This document shows positions 51,416 to 62,611 of a DNA stretch of 64,000 bases, in pieces. Positions within the stretch are counted from its first letter, which is position 1, and each line of letters opens with the position of its first letter. The position numbers and the translations under genes are program-made. Source of the DNA: Maricaulis sp048270265. Lineage in GTDB: Bacteria > Pseudomonadota > Alphaproteobacteria > Caulobacterales > Maricaulaceae. The notes beneath the pieces are model-generated. The model did not search any database. It saw nothing but the letters and a program-made list of their open reading frames with translations, and had not been told where the DNA came from. The stretch spans positions 1-64,000 of the forward strand of contig NZ_JBLWTD010000007.1 of assembly GCF_048270265.1 (NCBI RefSeq), written 5' to 3'.

Positions 51416-52879
51416 CTACTGGTCTGCGTCAGCGCGCACGGCGGCCCCGATCACGGCGTGGAAATAAGCCGCCATGCGTGCAAGATCCTCGACGGCGATA
51501 CGCTCGTCATCGCCATGGATGCGCGCAACATCGTCCATGCCGGCCCGGACCGGCGCATAGCGGTAGAGGTTTTCCGACACATCCGCGAAGGCGCGCGCAT
51601 CGGTGGTCGCCGTCAGCATCATCGGCACCGCGGGCGCGCCCTCTGGCGCGAAGGTGAGGGCGGCGCCGGCGATCAGATCCCAGGCCGGCCCCTCGGTTGC
51701 CGCCACCGGCGGTGCATTATTGATCGCGCCCCAGGGCTCGATCGTGACGCCGTCGAGGTCCGCGACGCTGGCGCGCAGATGGGCCAGGGCACTGTCGATC
51801 GTATCGCGGGGGTGCAGGCGCAGATTGACCAGGGCACGAGATTCCTGCGGCAGGACATTATCCTTGATCCCGCCTTGCACGATGGTCGGCGCAATCGTCG
51901 TGCCGAGCAGGGCACGGCTGGCATCATCGGCCATGAAGCGCTGGGTGAGGAGCGGGCCGAACAGGCCGGAATGGCTCATGGCGAAGCCGGCCATCCCGCT
52001 CGCCTGTGGTGCAAGCGCGGCGATCATGGCGCGCGTCGGGCCGCCATCGAGCCCGTGATCGAAGGGGGCGTCCTCGATCTGCACCAGGGCCCGGGCCAGC
52101 AGCCCGACAGAGGTGTGTTCCGGCGGCGTCGAGGAATGGCCACCGCGGGCGCGGGCGGTGATCTCGACGGTCATATAGCCCTTTTCCGCCACAGCGATCA
52201 TGGCCGCGGGCGTGCCGGAGACCGGGTTTTCCATGATCGTGAAACCGCCCTCATCGAGGGTGAACCAGGCGCGCTGACCGGTCTGGGCAATGTAGTCCGC
52301 CGCGGCGCGAGCTCCGGCGCCGCCGACTTCCTCATCGGCGCCGAGCACGAGATAGACCGTGCGCGCCGGCTCGGTGCCTTCGGCGAGATGGCGCTCGACA
52401 GCGCTGAGCAGGGTGATCAGGTGGCCTTTCATGTCCATCGTGCCGCGGCCCCAGACCTGGCCGTCGGCGATGACGCCGTCGAAGGCCGGATAGGCCCAGC
52501 GCTCTTCCGTGCCCGGTTCGACCGGCACGACATCCTGGTGGGCGAGAAAAATGACCGGAGCGAGTTCGGCATCGCTGCCGCGCCAGGTGAAGATGACCGA
52601 ATGACCGCCCAGCTCGGCACGCTCCAGCCGGGCGTGGACCAGCGGGAATCGCTCGGCGAGAAATTCGCGGAAGGCGTCGAAATCGGCCGCGGTCTCATCC
52701 TCGAAACCGGGAGCGGAGATGGTGCGGAAGCGGATCGCCTCGGCCAGGGTCTGTGCCAGCTCGCCGGCATCGAAGGCGGCCGGCGTGACATCCAGCGCCT
52801 GCGGGGCTTCGGTTGCGGTATTGCCACTGCAAGCGACCAGCGCCAGGCTGGCCATACAGGCGATCAGGCCTTGTTTCAT
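51416..52879 (-). CDS. M20-family metallopeptidase lipoprotein
   Basis: A 487 aa exported lipoprotein (lipobox LVACSG). The M20 metal ligands are in HQDVVPVEPG, RGTMDMKGHL and GADEEVGGAG. It resembles PM20D1-type or carboxypeptidase-like M20 enzymes that process N-acyl amino acids or peptides. The substrate is unknown. It is convergent with the DUF817 gene and divergent from liuD. Confidence 0.88.
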   Translation of the reverse strand: MKQGLIACMASLALVACSGNTATEAPQALDVTPAAFDAGELAQTLAEAIRFRTISAPGFEDETAADFDAFREFLAERFPLVHARLERAELGGHSVIFTWRGSDAELAPVIFLAHQDVVPVEPGTEERWAYPAFDGVIADGQVWGRGTMDMKGHLITLLSAVERHLAEGTEPARTVYLVLGADEEVGGAGARAAADYIAQTGQRAWFTLDEGGFTIMENPVSGTPAAMIAVAEKGYMTVEITARARGGHSSTPPEHTSVGLLARALVQIEDAPFDHGLDGGPTRAMIAALAPQASGMAGFAMSHSGLFGPLLTQRFMADDASRALLGTTIAPTIVQGGIKDNVLPQESRALVNLRLHPRDTIDSALAHLRASVADLDGVTIEPWGAINNAPPVAATEGPAWDLIAGAALTFAPEGAPAVPMMLTATTDARAFADVSENLYRYAPVRAGMDDVARIHGDDERIAVEDLARMAAYFHAVIGAAVRADADQ

Positions 52880-53091
52880 CGTCTATGCTCCCCTGTGGTG
52901 TCCGGTCGCCAGGCGGCTACCGGACAGGCCCCATCGCCTCGAAACCAAACCTAGCGGCAGGTGCGGCCCCTTTCCAAGCGTCGAGCACTGCTGGCCGGGC
53001 CCGCGGGGCGGCAAATCAGCATCTTTCGTTTCCTCCTGGATCGGGCTGTGCGATACCGGCGACCGGAAGCGAAACCTGAGCCGGATACGCC

Positions 53092-55095
<2,004 letters not shown>

Positions 55096-55163
55096 ATTCC
55101 CGCCTGACGCGAAGCTGGCACCAATCCTGCTCATCAGAGGGGAGAGCACAGGGAGCCGGTTCA

Positions 55164-56117
55164 ATGCGTGACACTTTCATGGAGCGTTTCAGCAGTACTT
55201 GGTCAGTTGAGGCCCGGCAGAAGTTTCGCCGGGAACCGACCGTTGTTCGTCACAACTATCACGAACATCACCTGTTTTCCGACATGGCGCTGGCGGCCCT
55301 GATCGAGCGGCATCCGCGCGAGCTGATCGATTTCTGTACCATGGGCGATGACGCCACCGATCATGACAGCTGGCGGGCCGGGGATCCGGGCGCCTTGACC
55401 GGGATGGAGCTGATCGAGGCGGTGCGCAAGGGCAAGCTCTGGCTCAATTTGCGCCATGCGATGGATCTCGATGAGCAATACCGCCCGATCTTCGACGCCA
55501 TGCTGGCTGACATGAAGCGCGCCAATCCCGGTTTCCGGCCGCTCCTGGCCGAGGCCGGCATCCTGATTTCCTCGCCTGCAGCCCAGGTCTTCCTGCACTC
55601 GGACGTGTCGGAAACCATGCTCTGGCACATGCGCGGCGTGAAGCGTTTCCGCACATATCCGCCACGGCTGCCCTATCTCAACCGGGATGATGTCGAGGGC
55701 GTGCTGCACAAGGACAAGACCGAGGACATCGATTTTGACCCGGCCTGGGACAAGGATGCCTTCATGCTCGACCTGCATCCCGGCATGGCCATCAACTGGC
55801 CGCTGCACGGGCCGCACCGGATCGAGAACCAGTCGGGAATCAATGTCTCGGTGCCGTTCGAGATCTCGACGCCGCAATCGCGCCGCCAGAATGCGGTCCT
55901 CTACGCCAATGGCCTTTTGCGCCGCCGGTTCGGCTGGACACCAAAATCGACCTCGACGGAGGGTCTGGTAGCGATGGCCAAGCAGGCCCTGACCGCTGCG
56001 GTCAAGCTGAAGATCAAATTCTTCGGGGCGCCGCAAGCCGATTTGCCCAAGAGCGCCAAGACCTTTGATATCGATCTGGCTGCGCCGCAGGGGTTCACGG
56101 ATCGCCAGGCCGCCTGA
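55164..56117 (+). CDS. Cupin-like (JmjC-type?) protein of unknown function
   Basis: A 317 aa protein with a conserved-like block FLHSDVSETMLWHMRGVKRF, then YPPRLPYLNRDD and NWPLHGPHRIEN. The HSD and HGPHR pattern resembles iron-ligand positions of cupin/JmjC-type 2OG oxygenases, but residue spacing is not fully standard. GAGGGGAGAG precedes the start; the first ATG is 55164, the second 55179. No precise family is assigned. Confidence 0.65.
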   Translation: MRDTFMERFSSTWSVEARQKFRREPTVVRHNYHEHHLFSDMALAALIERHPRELIDFCTMGDDATDHDSWRAGDPGALTGMELIEAVRKGKLWLNLRHAMDLDEQYRPIFDAMLADMKRANPGFRPLLAEAGILISSPAAQVFLHSDVSETMLWHMRGVKRFRTYPPRLPYLNRDDVEGVLHKDKTEDIDFDPAWDKDAFMLDLHPGMAINWPLHGPHRIENQSGINVSVPFEISTPQSRRQNAVLYANGLLRRRFGWTPKSTSTEGLVAMAKQALTAAVKLKIKFFGAPQADLPKSAKTFDIDLAAPQGFTDRQAA

Positions 56118-56173
56118 GGCATTGCCCGTCTTGCAGCTTTGACCGGAGAGCGGATTCGCCCTAACCCGTCTGC

Positions 56174-56611
56174 ATGGTCATGCATCTCATCAAGCTCTGT
56201 GTCGGCGTGAAGGAAATCGAGCAACTCGAGTCCTGGCGCACGCAGGAAATCCTCGCCCGGCGCGCTGCCGGCGAGCCGGAGGTCATTGCGCATGTCACGC
56301 GGATGATGCCGACGCGCAAGGATGAGATCGAGGCCGGCGGATCGCTCTACTGGGTGATCAATGGCGCGGTGCAATGCCGTTCGGAGATCATCGCGCTGGA
56401 ACAGGTACAGGGTGAGGACGGGATCAAGCGTTGCGCCATCATCATGTCGCCGGAACTGATCCGCACCGCGCCATCACCGAAGCGGCCCTTCCAGGGCTGG
56501 CGCTATCTCAAGCCCGAGGATGCCCCGCGTGACCTCTCAGCACCCGGTGAGGGCGGAGAAGGCCTCTCCGACGAGCTCCGGGCCCGCTTGATGGAAATCG
56601 GCGCCTGGTAG
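56174..56611 (+). CDS. DUF1489 family protein
   Basis: A 145 aa protein matching DUF1489: HLIKLCVGVKEIEQLESW, RMMPTRKDEIEAGGSLYWVI and CAIIMSPELIRTAPSPKRPF, with the C-terminal FQGWRYLKPEDAPRDL. The family is common in alphaproteobacteria and its role is unknown. ATG 56174 is used; ATG 56180 would begin MHLIKL and is a close alternative. Confidence 0.88.
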   Translation: MVMHLIKLCVGVKEIEQLESWRTQEILARRAAGEPEVIAHVTRMMPTRKDEIEAGGSLYWVINGAVQCRSEIIALEQVQGEDGIKRCAIIMSPELIRTAPSPKRPFQGWRYLKPEDAPRDLSAPGEGGEGLSDELRARLMEIGAW

Positions 56612-56614
56612 CCT

Positions 56615-57421
56615 CTATTCGCCGCCGGCAGGCAGGCGAATCTCGTAGAGAACAGGCCACAGCTTGCCGGTGACATAGATCTGGCCGGTCTCGTGATTGA
56701 CGGCAATGCCATTGGCGACCGCATCGCGCGGGTCTTCCACCTCTGCCGGCAACAGCGCCGTCAGATCGATCAGCCCGGTGACATTTCCGGTCCCCGGATC
56801 GATGCGGACGATGGTGCTAGTCTGCCAGATATTGGCCCAGATCTCGCCATCCACCCATTCCAGCTCATTGATCCGCCGCACCGGACGGCCATTGAGGGTG
56901 ACGTCGATCGTGCCGGTCAATTCCCGCGTTTCCGGGTCGAGCAGGCGCAATTGCGGGGAACCGTCCGAGAGGATCAGCCGGTTGCCGTCCGTGGTCAGGC
57001 CCCAGCCTTCGCCGGGATAGGAGAACTGGTCGATCAGTTCAAACGAGCCGGCGTCGAACACCATGCCGGCACCGGAAACCCAGCTGAGCATGAAAATCTC
57101 GTCGCCGATACGGGTGCTGCCCTCGCCAAAGATCGGCGGGTTGATATTGACCTGTTGCAGCACATGCCCGGTCTGCAGCTCGACGCGGCGCAGATTGGAT
57201 TCGCCGACCTGGCCGGTGCTCTCGAACATTTCCCCGTCATGGATGAACAGGCCCTGGGTGAAGGCGGCGCTGTCATGCGGGTAGGTGGCGACGATCTCGG
57301 GCCGCACCACTTGCGGCCGCACGATCGCCGGCGGTTCGGCCTCCGGTGCCGCCGGCTGGCCACAGGCGATCAGGGGCAGGGTCAGCCAGGCCAGTGCGGC
57401 CAGGGAAAGGGTGGGTTTCAT
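56615..57421 (-). CDS. Glutaminyl-peptide cyclotransferase (plant-type QC)
   Basis: A 268 aa lipoprotein (lipobox LIACG) with a five-blade beta-propeller. Key motifs are PHDSAAFTQGLFIHDG, STRIGDEIFMLSW, and the C-terminal VANGIAVNHETGQIYVTGKL. It converts N-terminal Gln of exported peptides to pyroglutamate. It lies convergent to DUF1489, and 53 bases downstream of panC. Confidence 0.88.
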   Translation of the reverse strand: MKPTLSLAALAWLTLPLIACGQPAAPEAEPPAIVRPQVVRPEIVATYPHDSAAFTQGLFIHDGEMFESTGQVGESNLRRVELQTGHVLQQVNINPPIFGEGSTRIGDEIFMLSWVSGAGMVFDAGSFELIDQFSYPGEGWGLTTDGNRLILSDGSPQLRLLDPETRELTGTIDVTLNGRPVRRINELEWVDGEIWANIWQTSTIVRIDPGTGNVTGLIDLTALLPAEVEDPRDAVANGIAVNHETGQIYVTGKLWPVLYEIRLPAGGE

Positions 57422-57474
57422 TTCGCAGCGTCCCGACGTCAAACCAGATGTCCAGCTTAACGCCAATTCCGGCG

Positions 57475-58338
57475 TCAGGAAGGCAGGGCTGCACAATTGT
57501 CGATCAGCCGCGTCGAGCCAAGCCGAACAGCGGCCAGCACCCGGGCCGGCACCTCGAGTGCTGCATCGCCGAGCGGTGCGAGCGTGTCGGCGCAGCGGGC
57601 CTCGACATAATCGACCGCATCAAAGCCGGCCTCGCAGGCCTCCAGCGCTGTCTGGCGGGCCTGCGGCACGGTCTTCCCCGCGGCGAGGTCGGCGGCAAAC
57701 TGCCTGAGAATGCGGTTGAGTTGTGCGGCGCGCTGGCGGTCCTGCGGCGTCAGATAGGCATTGCGCGAGGAGAGGGCGAGCCCGTCGCGTTCGCGCACGG
57801 TTTCGCCGGCAATGATGTCGACTCCGAGATCGAGATCGCGCACCAGCTGCCGGATGACCAGTAATTGCTGGTAATCCTTCTCGCCGAATACCGCGACATC
57901 AGGACGGACCTGGTTGAGCAGTTTCGCCACGACGGTTGCGACGCCGTTGAAAAAATGTGGCCGGGCGTCGCTCTCCAGCCCTTCGGCGGGCCCGGCGACG
58001 GAAATGCTGGTGGCAAAGCCTTCCGGATAGATCACCTCGGTGGTCGGCAGATAGATCAGATCGCAATGCGCTTCGGTGAGCTGCTGCGAATCCTCGATCA
58101 CCGAACGCGGATAGGCCTCGAAATCCTCCCCGGGCGCGAACTGGGCCGGATTGACATAGATGCTGGCCACGACCCGGTCGCACTGGGCCTTGGCCAGCTG
58201 GACGAGGGCGAGGTGACCGGCATGCAAGGCCCCCATGGTCGGAACAAAGCCGACGGTCAGCCCCTCATCGCGCCAGCTGCGAATGCGGGCGCGAAGCGAC
58301 GAAACGGTTGTGGCGGAGGGGATTTGCAGGTTGAGCAT
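57475..58338 (-). CDS. panC: Pantothenate synthetase
   Basis: Condenses pantoate and beta-alanine with ATP. The 287 aa product has PTMGALHAGH at residues 33-42, VFGEKDYQQLLVIRQLV and the C-terminal RLIDNCAALP. It is an adenylating ligase of the nucleotidyltransferase fold. panB is not next to it in this window. It is divergent from the SPOR-like lipoprotein gene. Confidence 0.95.
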   Translation of the reverse strand: MLNLQIPSATTVSSLRARIRSWRDEGLTVGFVPTMGALHAGHLALVQLAKAQCDRVVASIYVNPAQFAPGEDFEAYPRSVIEDSQQLTEAHCDLIYLPTTEVIYPEGFATSISVAGPAEGLESDARPHFFNGVATVVAKLLNQVRPDVAVFGEKDYQQLLVIRQLVRDLDLGVDIIAGETVRERDGLALSSRNAYLTPQDRQRAAQLNRILRQFAADLAAGKTVPQARQTALEACEAGFDAVDYVEARCADTLAPLGDAALEVPARVLAAVRLGSTRLIDNCAALPS

Positions 58339-58422
58339 GGTGGTACCGGAAAACTGTTGGCCACGGCATAATCATAAGCGATGAGGGAGGCAAGCGGCCC
58401 GACTCGGTCTAGATGTGATGGC

Positions 58423-59043
58423 ATGAAAACTTCGCACCTTCTCGTCAGCCTGCTGGCTGCTGCCGCCGTCCTGGGCGGCTGCGCGACCACCGGGGCCGCC
58501 ACCGCGCCGGAGGCCGTTGCGGCCCTGCCTCCGATCGCCGGGACCCAGAACGCGCGGCTTGCCGATCTGGCGGCCCGCGAGCTCGATCGCCGGGCCCGCT
58601 ATGACCCTGAAAGCCTGGCCGCCGTGGCGCCGGAATTGCGCGCGCTCGCCCAGGCCCTGGCCGAGCCGGCACCACGACCGGCGGTCGCCGGGCCCGTCGC
58701 CGGGGGCGGCTCCCTGCCGCCGGCGCCGGCCGACATGCTGGATGCGCCGAGCCTGTGGCATGGCGTCCATCTCGCCTCCTACCGGATTTATGCCAATGCC
58801 GTGTCCGGCTGGGCCGAGCTGCAGGCGCGCTTTCCGGAGCAGCTGGGCGACCGCGAGGCGCGTCTCGCCGCGGTGACGTTGCCGGGCCGCGGCGATTTCC
58901 TGCGGCTTGAGGCGGGCCCCTATGATAGCCTGGCCCAGGCGCGCGAGGCCTGCGCCGTGATCGAGCGTGCCGGTGCCTATTGCATGCCTGTCGAGTTTGC
59001 GGGACTGCCTCTGGCGGATTTCGTGCCCGCTGCCCCGCACTGA
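58423..59043 (+). CDS. Lipoprotein with SPOR-like C-terminal domain
   Basis: A 206 aa lipoprotein (lipobox LGGCAT). The C-terminal segment HGVHLASYRIYANAVSGWAE and RLEAGPYDSLAQAREACAVI follow the SPOR beta-alpha-beta pattern, in which a short repeat binds denuded glycan at division sites. It lies 60 bases upstream of mipZ on the same strand. A role in division is suggested by this context only. Confidence 0.72.
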   Translation: MKTSHLLVSLLAAAAVLGGCATTGAATAPEAVAALPPIAGTQNARLADLAARELDRRARYDPESLAAVAPELRALAQALAEPAPRPAVAGPVAGGGSLPPAPADMLDAPSLWHGVHLASYRIYANAVSGWAELQARFPEQLGDREARLAAVTLPGRGDFLRLEAGPYDSLAQAREACAVIERAGAYCMPVEFAGLPLADFVPAAPH

Positions 59044-59103
59044 CAGCTCGGCCTGCTTGAATTTGTGTCGCGTCGCGGGCGCGCGGACTAGGTTGCCGGA
59101 ACC

Positions 59104-59991
59104 ATGACCACACATCCTGCCTTCAAACTCCCCTCCCGCCCGATCGGCCGGCCACGCGATGGCGCCGCCGAGGCGCATGTCATCGTCGTCGGCAATGAGA
59201 AGGGCGGGGCCGGGAAATCCACCGTCGCCATGCATCTGGCTGTGGCATTGATGCGGATGGGCAAGCGCGTCGGTGCGCTTGACCTCGATCTGCGCCAACG
59301 CAGTTTTTCCCGTTATCTCGGCAACCGGAATGCCTGGTGCGAGAAACACGGCGTCCAGCTGCCGCGGGCGGCGGAAATCGCACTCGCACCGAGCGCGCAG
59401 CGGGACCTGGACATTGTCGAGGCGGAGGAGACCGAGCGTTTCTCCACTGCGCTGGGCGATCTCAAGGCCCGTACCGATTTCATCATCATCGATGCACCCG
59501 GTGCCGACACGTTGTATTCGCGCTTGGCGCATTCTTCCGCCGACACCATCGTCACGCCGGTCAATGACAGTTTTGTCGATTTTGACCTGCTCGCCGAAAT
59601 CGATCCGGACACGTTCCAGGTCGGGCGGCCCAGCGTTTACAGCGAAATGGTCTGGGAATGCCGCAAGCGCAAGGCGGCGCTGGAACGGCGCTCGATCGAC
59701 TGGGTCGTGATGCGCAACCGCGTTTCCATGCTCGATGCCCGCAACAAGCGGCGCGTCGGCGAAGGCCTCAAAATGCTATCGCAGCGGATCGGTTTCCGGC
59801 TGGCGCCGGGCTTTGCCGAACGCGTGATCTATCGCGAACTCTTCCCGCTGGGGCTGACCCTGCTCGACCTGACCGAGAGCGGTTCGACCCTTCCATTCAC
59901 GATGAGCCATGTCGCGGCGCGGCAGGAATTGCGCGATCTTCTGATCGTTCTCAAGCTCTCCGGCCTCGAGGGACAATCCATCCCCTTCTGA
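59104..59991 (+). CDS. mipZ: Division-plane positioning ATPase MipZ
   Basis: MipZ is a deviant-Walker ATPase that forms a polar gradient around ParB and inhibits FtsZ polymerisation, placing the division plane. The 295 aa product has VVGNEKGGAGKST with the deviant Walker motif at 31-40, then LDLDLRQRSF, IIDAPGAD and the VIYRELFPLGLTLLDL region, all MipZ-like. It has an N-terminal extension of about 22 residues compared with the Caulobacter protein as I recall it. parA and parB are not in this window. Confidence 0.93.
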   Translation: MTTHPAFKLPSRPIGRPRDGAAEAHVIVVGNEKGGAGKSTVAMHLAVALMRMGKRVGALDLDLRQRSFSRYLGNRNAWCEKHGVQLPRAAEIALAPSAQRDLDIVEAEETERFSTALGDLKARTDFIIIDAPGADTLYSRLAHSSADTIVTPVNDSFVDFDLLAEIDPDTFQVGRPSVYSEMVWECRKRKAALERRSIDWVVMRNRVSMLDARNKRRVGEGLKMLSQRIGFRLAPGFAERVIYRELFPLGLTLLDLTESGSTLPFTMSHVAARQELRDLLIVLKLSGLEGQSIPF

Positions 59992-59992
59992 T

Positions 59993-60451
59993 ATGGCGGC
60001 ATTTTTACTCGGTTTCCTCGCCCTCGCAGGCTTTCTCGGCGCTGCCTGGTGGTTTTCCCGGCAGAAGACGGCCCGCGCCTCGCGCCTTGTGCGCATGCTG
60101 CTCGGCGGCGGAGCCCTGCTGGCCGGAGCCCTGCTGACCCTGCGCGGGGCCATGCCGCTGGGCATCCCCATCGGCCTGTTCGGCCTCGGCATGCTGGGCA
60201 TCGCCGTCAATGCGCCCGGCCAGAACGGCCCGGGGCAATCGGGCCGTCCACCCCAGTCCGGCGGCGGAATGAGTGTGTCGGAGGCACGGGAAATCCTCTC
60301 GGTCGGTCCCGACGCGACGCGGGAGGAAATCCGGCAGGCGCACCGTAACCTGATGAAGAAATTGCATCCCGATACCGGCGGCGGGTCAGCGGCCCTGGCG
60401 CGCCAGGTCCAGGAGGCCCGCGATCTCCTGCTCGCGGCACTCGACGACTAG
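59993..60451 (+). CDS. Membrane-anchored J-domain protein (TIM14-like)
   Basis: A 152 aa protein with two N-terminal helices (about 1-22 and 34-70) and a truncated J-domain at the C-terminus. The HPD motif (125-127) is in LHPDTGGG after helix EEIRQAHRNLMKKL. Such proteins stimulate DnaK ATPase; this layout resembles TIM14/DjlA-like cases. It begins one base after the mipZ stop, so the two are likely co-transcribed. Confidence 0.85.
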   Translation: MAAFLLGFLALAGFLGAAWWFSRQKTARASRLVRMLLGGGALLAGALLTLRGAMPLGIPIGLFGLGMLGIAVNAPGQNGPGQSGRPPQSGGGMSVSEAREILSVGPDATREEIRQAHRNLMKKLHPDTGGGSAALARQVQEARDLLLAALDD

Positions 60452-60534
60452 ACCTGCCCCGGAATTGAGCGGGCGAATTTGATTAAAGCACGAAAAGGTT
60501 GTATGAGGTTTCCCGGACTTTGGAGCCGGGGGCG

Positions 60535-60789
60535 ATGAAGCCTGAGAAAATGCCAGCCAGAGTGGCGCACCGCCGGAGACGGGCCATCCAGCGTGACCTG
60601 TTCGGCCGACGGCCACGCCTTGAAGGGGCCGCAGACCCCGCCTTGCACCGGATCGCCCTCGATCTGCGTGAAGTGAGCGAACGGGCCCTGCGGGCCGGTC
60701 TGGGGCGTTGCAGCAGTTTGATCGAGGTTGCGGCCCTGATGGTTGAGCTTGAGGGCTCGGTCATGCTTCAGGATGATCCCGACATCTGA
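60535..60789 (+). CDS. Small basic protein of unknown function
   Basis: An 84 aa product, very basic at its N-terminus (RVAHRRRRAIQRDLFGRRPR) with two predicted helices. GGAG lies 9 bases before the ATG at 60535. The 3' end overlaps dprA by 22 bases in convergent orientation. No family is recognised. Confidence 0.55.
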   Translation: MKPEKMPARVAHRRRRAIQRDLFGRRPRLEGAADPALHRIALDLREVSERALRAGLGRCSSLIEVAALMVELEGSVMLQDDPDI

Positions 60790-61955
60790 ACCAACCCGCC
60801 CGGCAGAAGGTCGATTTCCCCGGCGATTTCCAGTTCCAGCACAATCGCCCGGACTTCACCGACCGGCAGGTCCGCCTGGCGGGACAGTTCGTCGGCCGAG
60901 ATCGGCACCGGCGAGAGCAGCGCCTTGATGCGTTCGGCCGGTCTTGCCTGTTCGGGCGGTCTTGCCTGTTCGGCCGGGGCGGGCTGAGCCGGTGCGTCGT
61001 CCGCACTGTCGAGGCCGGGCCAGTCGATGAAGTCGAGTGTGTCGTCCTCCAGCCCGTTCGCGGCAGGCGGGTTCTCGGCGCGGATGGCAGGGGTGTTTTC
61101 CAGGATCGCCAGCACATCCTCCACGCTTTCGATCAGATGCGCGCCGTCGCGCAGCAATTGATTGGCGCCGCGGGCGCGCGGATCCAGCGGCGAGCCCGGC
61201 ACAGCCATCACTTCGCGCCCCTGTTCGGCGGCGAAGCGGGCAGTGATCAGCGAGCCGGATTTCACCGCTGCCTCAATCACCAGCACCCCGGTCGACAGTC
61301 CGGAGATCAGGCGGTTGCGGCGTGGAAAGTCCCGCGCTGTCGGCAGGCTGCCGAGCGGCATTTCGGAGAGCAGCAGGCCGCGTTCGGAAATCGCATGGTG
61401 CAGCTCGTAATGCTCGGGCGGATAGATGTAGTCGAGGCCGCCGGCGAGCACGGCAATGGTGCCTGTCTCCAGCGATCCGGTGTGGGCCGCACCATCAATG
61501 CCGCGCGCCAGTCCGGAAACGAGGGTGACACCGGCGCTGCCGAGACCGTGTGCGAGTTCGCGCGCAAAGCGCAGGCCGGCGGCGGAGGCATTGCGGGCGC
61601 CAACCATGGCGCAGCAGGGCCTGGTGGCCAGCTCCAGCTGTCCCTTGACGAGGATGACCGGTGGTGCGGCGGGGATGCAGGCGAGGGCGTGGGGATAGCC
61701 GGGCTCGCAACTGGCCAGCAGGCGCACGCCGGCGCGGTCGATGGCGTCTAGTTCGGCCTCTGCGGCTGTGCGCGGCGGAATGTCGGGGCGTGGGGCGCCG
61801 CGGGTGCGGGCGAGTCCGGGCAGGGCGTCGAGGGCGGCTTCGGCTGTGCCGAAGCGGGCGAGCAATCGGGCAAAGCCGACCGGACCGATGCGCGGCGTTC
61901 TTGCCAGGCGCAACCAGTCACAACGCTCGGTAAAGCTCAGCTCGGCCGGCTCCAC
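60768..61955 (-). CDS. dprA: DNA processing protein DprA
   Basis: Binds incoming single-stranded DNA and loads RecA in natural transformation. The 395 aa product has the Rossmann-type GARNASAAGLRFARELA and VSGLARGIDGAAHTGSL, typical of DprA/Smf, with a C-terminal winged-helix segment (ADLPVGEVRAIVLELEIAGE). Its start overlaps plsY by one base. DprA alone does not prove competence. Confidence 0.93.
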   Translation of the reverse strand: MEPAELSFTERCDWLRLARTPRIGPVGFARLLARFGTAEAALDALPGLARTRGAPRPDIPPRTAAEAELDAIDRAGVRLLASCEPGYPHALACIPAAPPVILVKGQLELATRPCCAMVGARNASAAGLRFARELAHGLGSAGVTLVSGLARGIDGAAHTGSLETGTIAVLAGGLDYIYPPEHYELHHAISERGLLLSEMPLGSLPTARDFPRRNRLISGLSTGVLVIEAAVKSGSLITARFAAEQGREVMAVPGSPLDPRARGANQLLRDGAHLIESVEDVLAILENTPAIRAENPPAANGLEDDTLDFIDWPGLDSADDAPAQPAPAEQARPPEQARPAERIKALLSPVPISADELSRQADLPVGEVRAIVLELEIAGEIDLLPGGLVQMSGSS

Positions 61956-62608
61956 TAGTCCTCCGTTTCTGCCCCGTCCTTCTCTGTTGCCGCCGCCCCG
62001 TCTGTGCCGGTTTTCTTGCCGCCGCCGATCCGCGGTTCCTCACCCTTGAGGATGCGGGCGATATTGGCGCGGTGCAGCCAGTAGATCAGCGCCGCGAGTA
62101 CGCCGGTCATGATCGCCACATCCGGCCGCCCGATCACCAGTGCTGCGACCGGTGCCGCCAGCGCCGCAACCAGGGCGCCGAGCGAGGAGATGCGGAAAAT
62201 CGCGGCCGTGATCAGCCAGCTGGCAATCACCGTCAGCCCGACCGGCCAGGACACGACCAGCACCGTGCCGACGAACGTCGCGACACCCTTGCCGCCCTTG
62301 AATTTGAGCCAGACGGGAAAGCAATGCCCGGTGAAGGCGGCAGCGCCGGCGATCAGGCCGGCGGTGGTGCCGAGAAAATAACCGAAGATCGCCGCCGCGA
62401 TGCCCGCCTTGCCGGCGTCGAGCAGGAGGGTGGCCAGGGCCAGGTCCTTGCGGCCGGTGCGCAGCACATTGGTGGCGCCGATATTGCCCGAGCCGATGGC
62501 GCGGATATCGCCGAGCCCGGCCAGCTTGGTGATCACCAGCCCGAAGGGGATGGAGCCGAGCAGATAGCCGCCCAGCGCCGCGATCAGATAGTAAAGCGCA
62601 TCCATCAA
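61955..62608 (-). CDS. plsY: Glycerol-3-phosphate acyltransferase PlsY
   Basis: An inner-membrane enzyme that acylates glycerol-3-phosphate with acyl-phosphate. The 217 aa product shows GSIPFGLVITKL, IGSGNIGATNVLR (residues 38-50) and WLKFKGGKGVAT, the three PlsY motifs, with five helices. The C-terminus is extended by a charged tail. It lies 3 bases downstream of the pseudo-dihydroorotase gene. Confidence 0.94.
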   Translation of the reverse strand: MMDALYYLIAALGGYLLGSIPFGLVITKLAGLGDIRAIGSGNIGATNVLRTGRKDLALATLLLDAGKAGIAAAIFGYFLGTTAGLIAGAAAFTGHCFPVWLKFKGGKGVATFVGTVLVVSWPVGLTVIASWLITAAIFRISSLGALVAALAAPVAALVIGRPDVAIMTGVLAALIYWLHRANIARILKGEEPRIGGGKKTGTDGAAATEKDGAETED

Positions 62609-62611
62609 GAT

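Noticed and set aside
51458..52954. Open frame of 498 codons opposite the M20 peptidase gene
   Set aside because: The peptidase frame has a lipobox and metal ligands; the opposite frame shows neither start signal nor motif.
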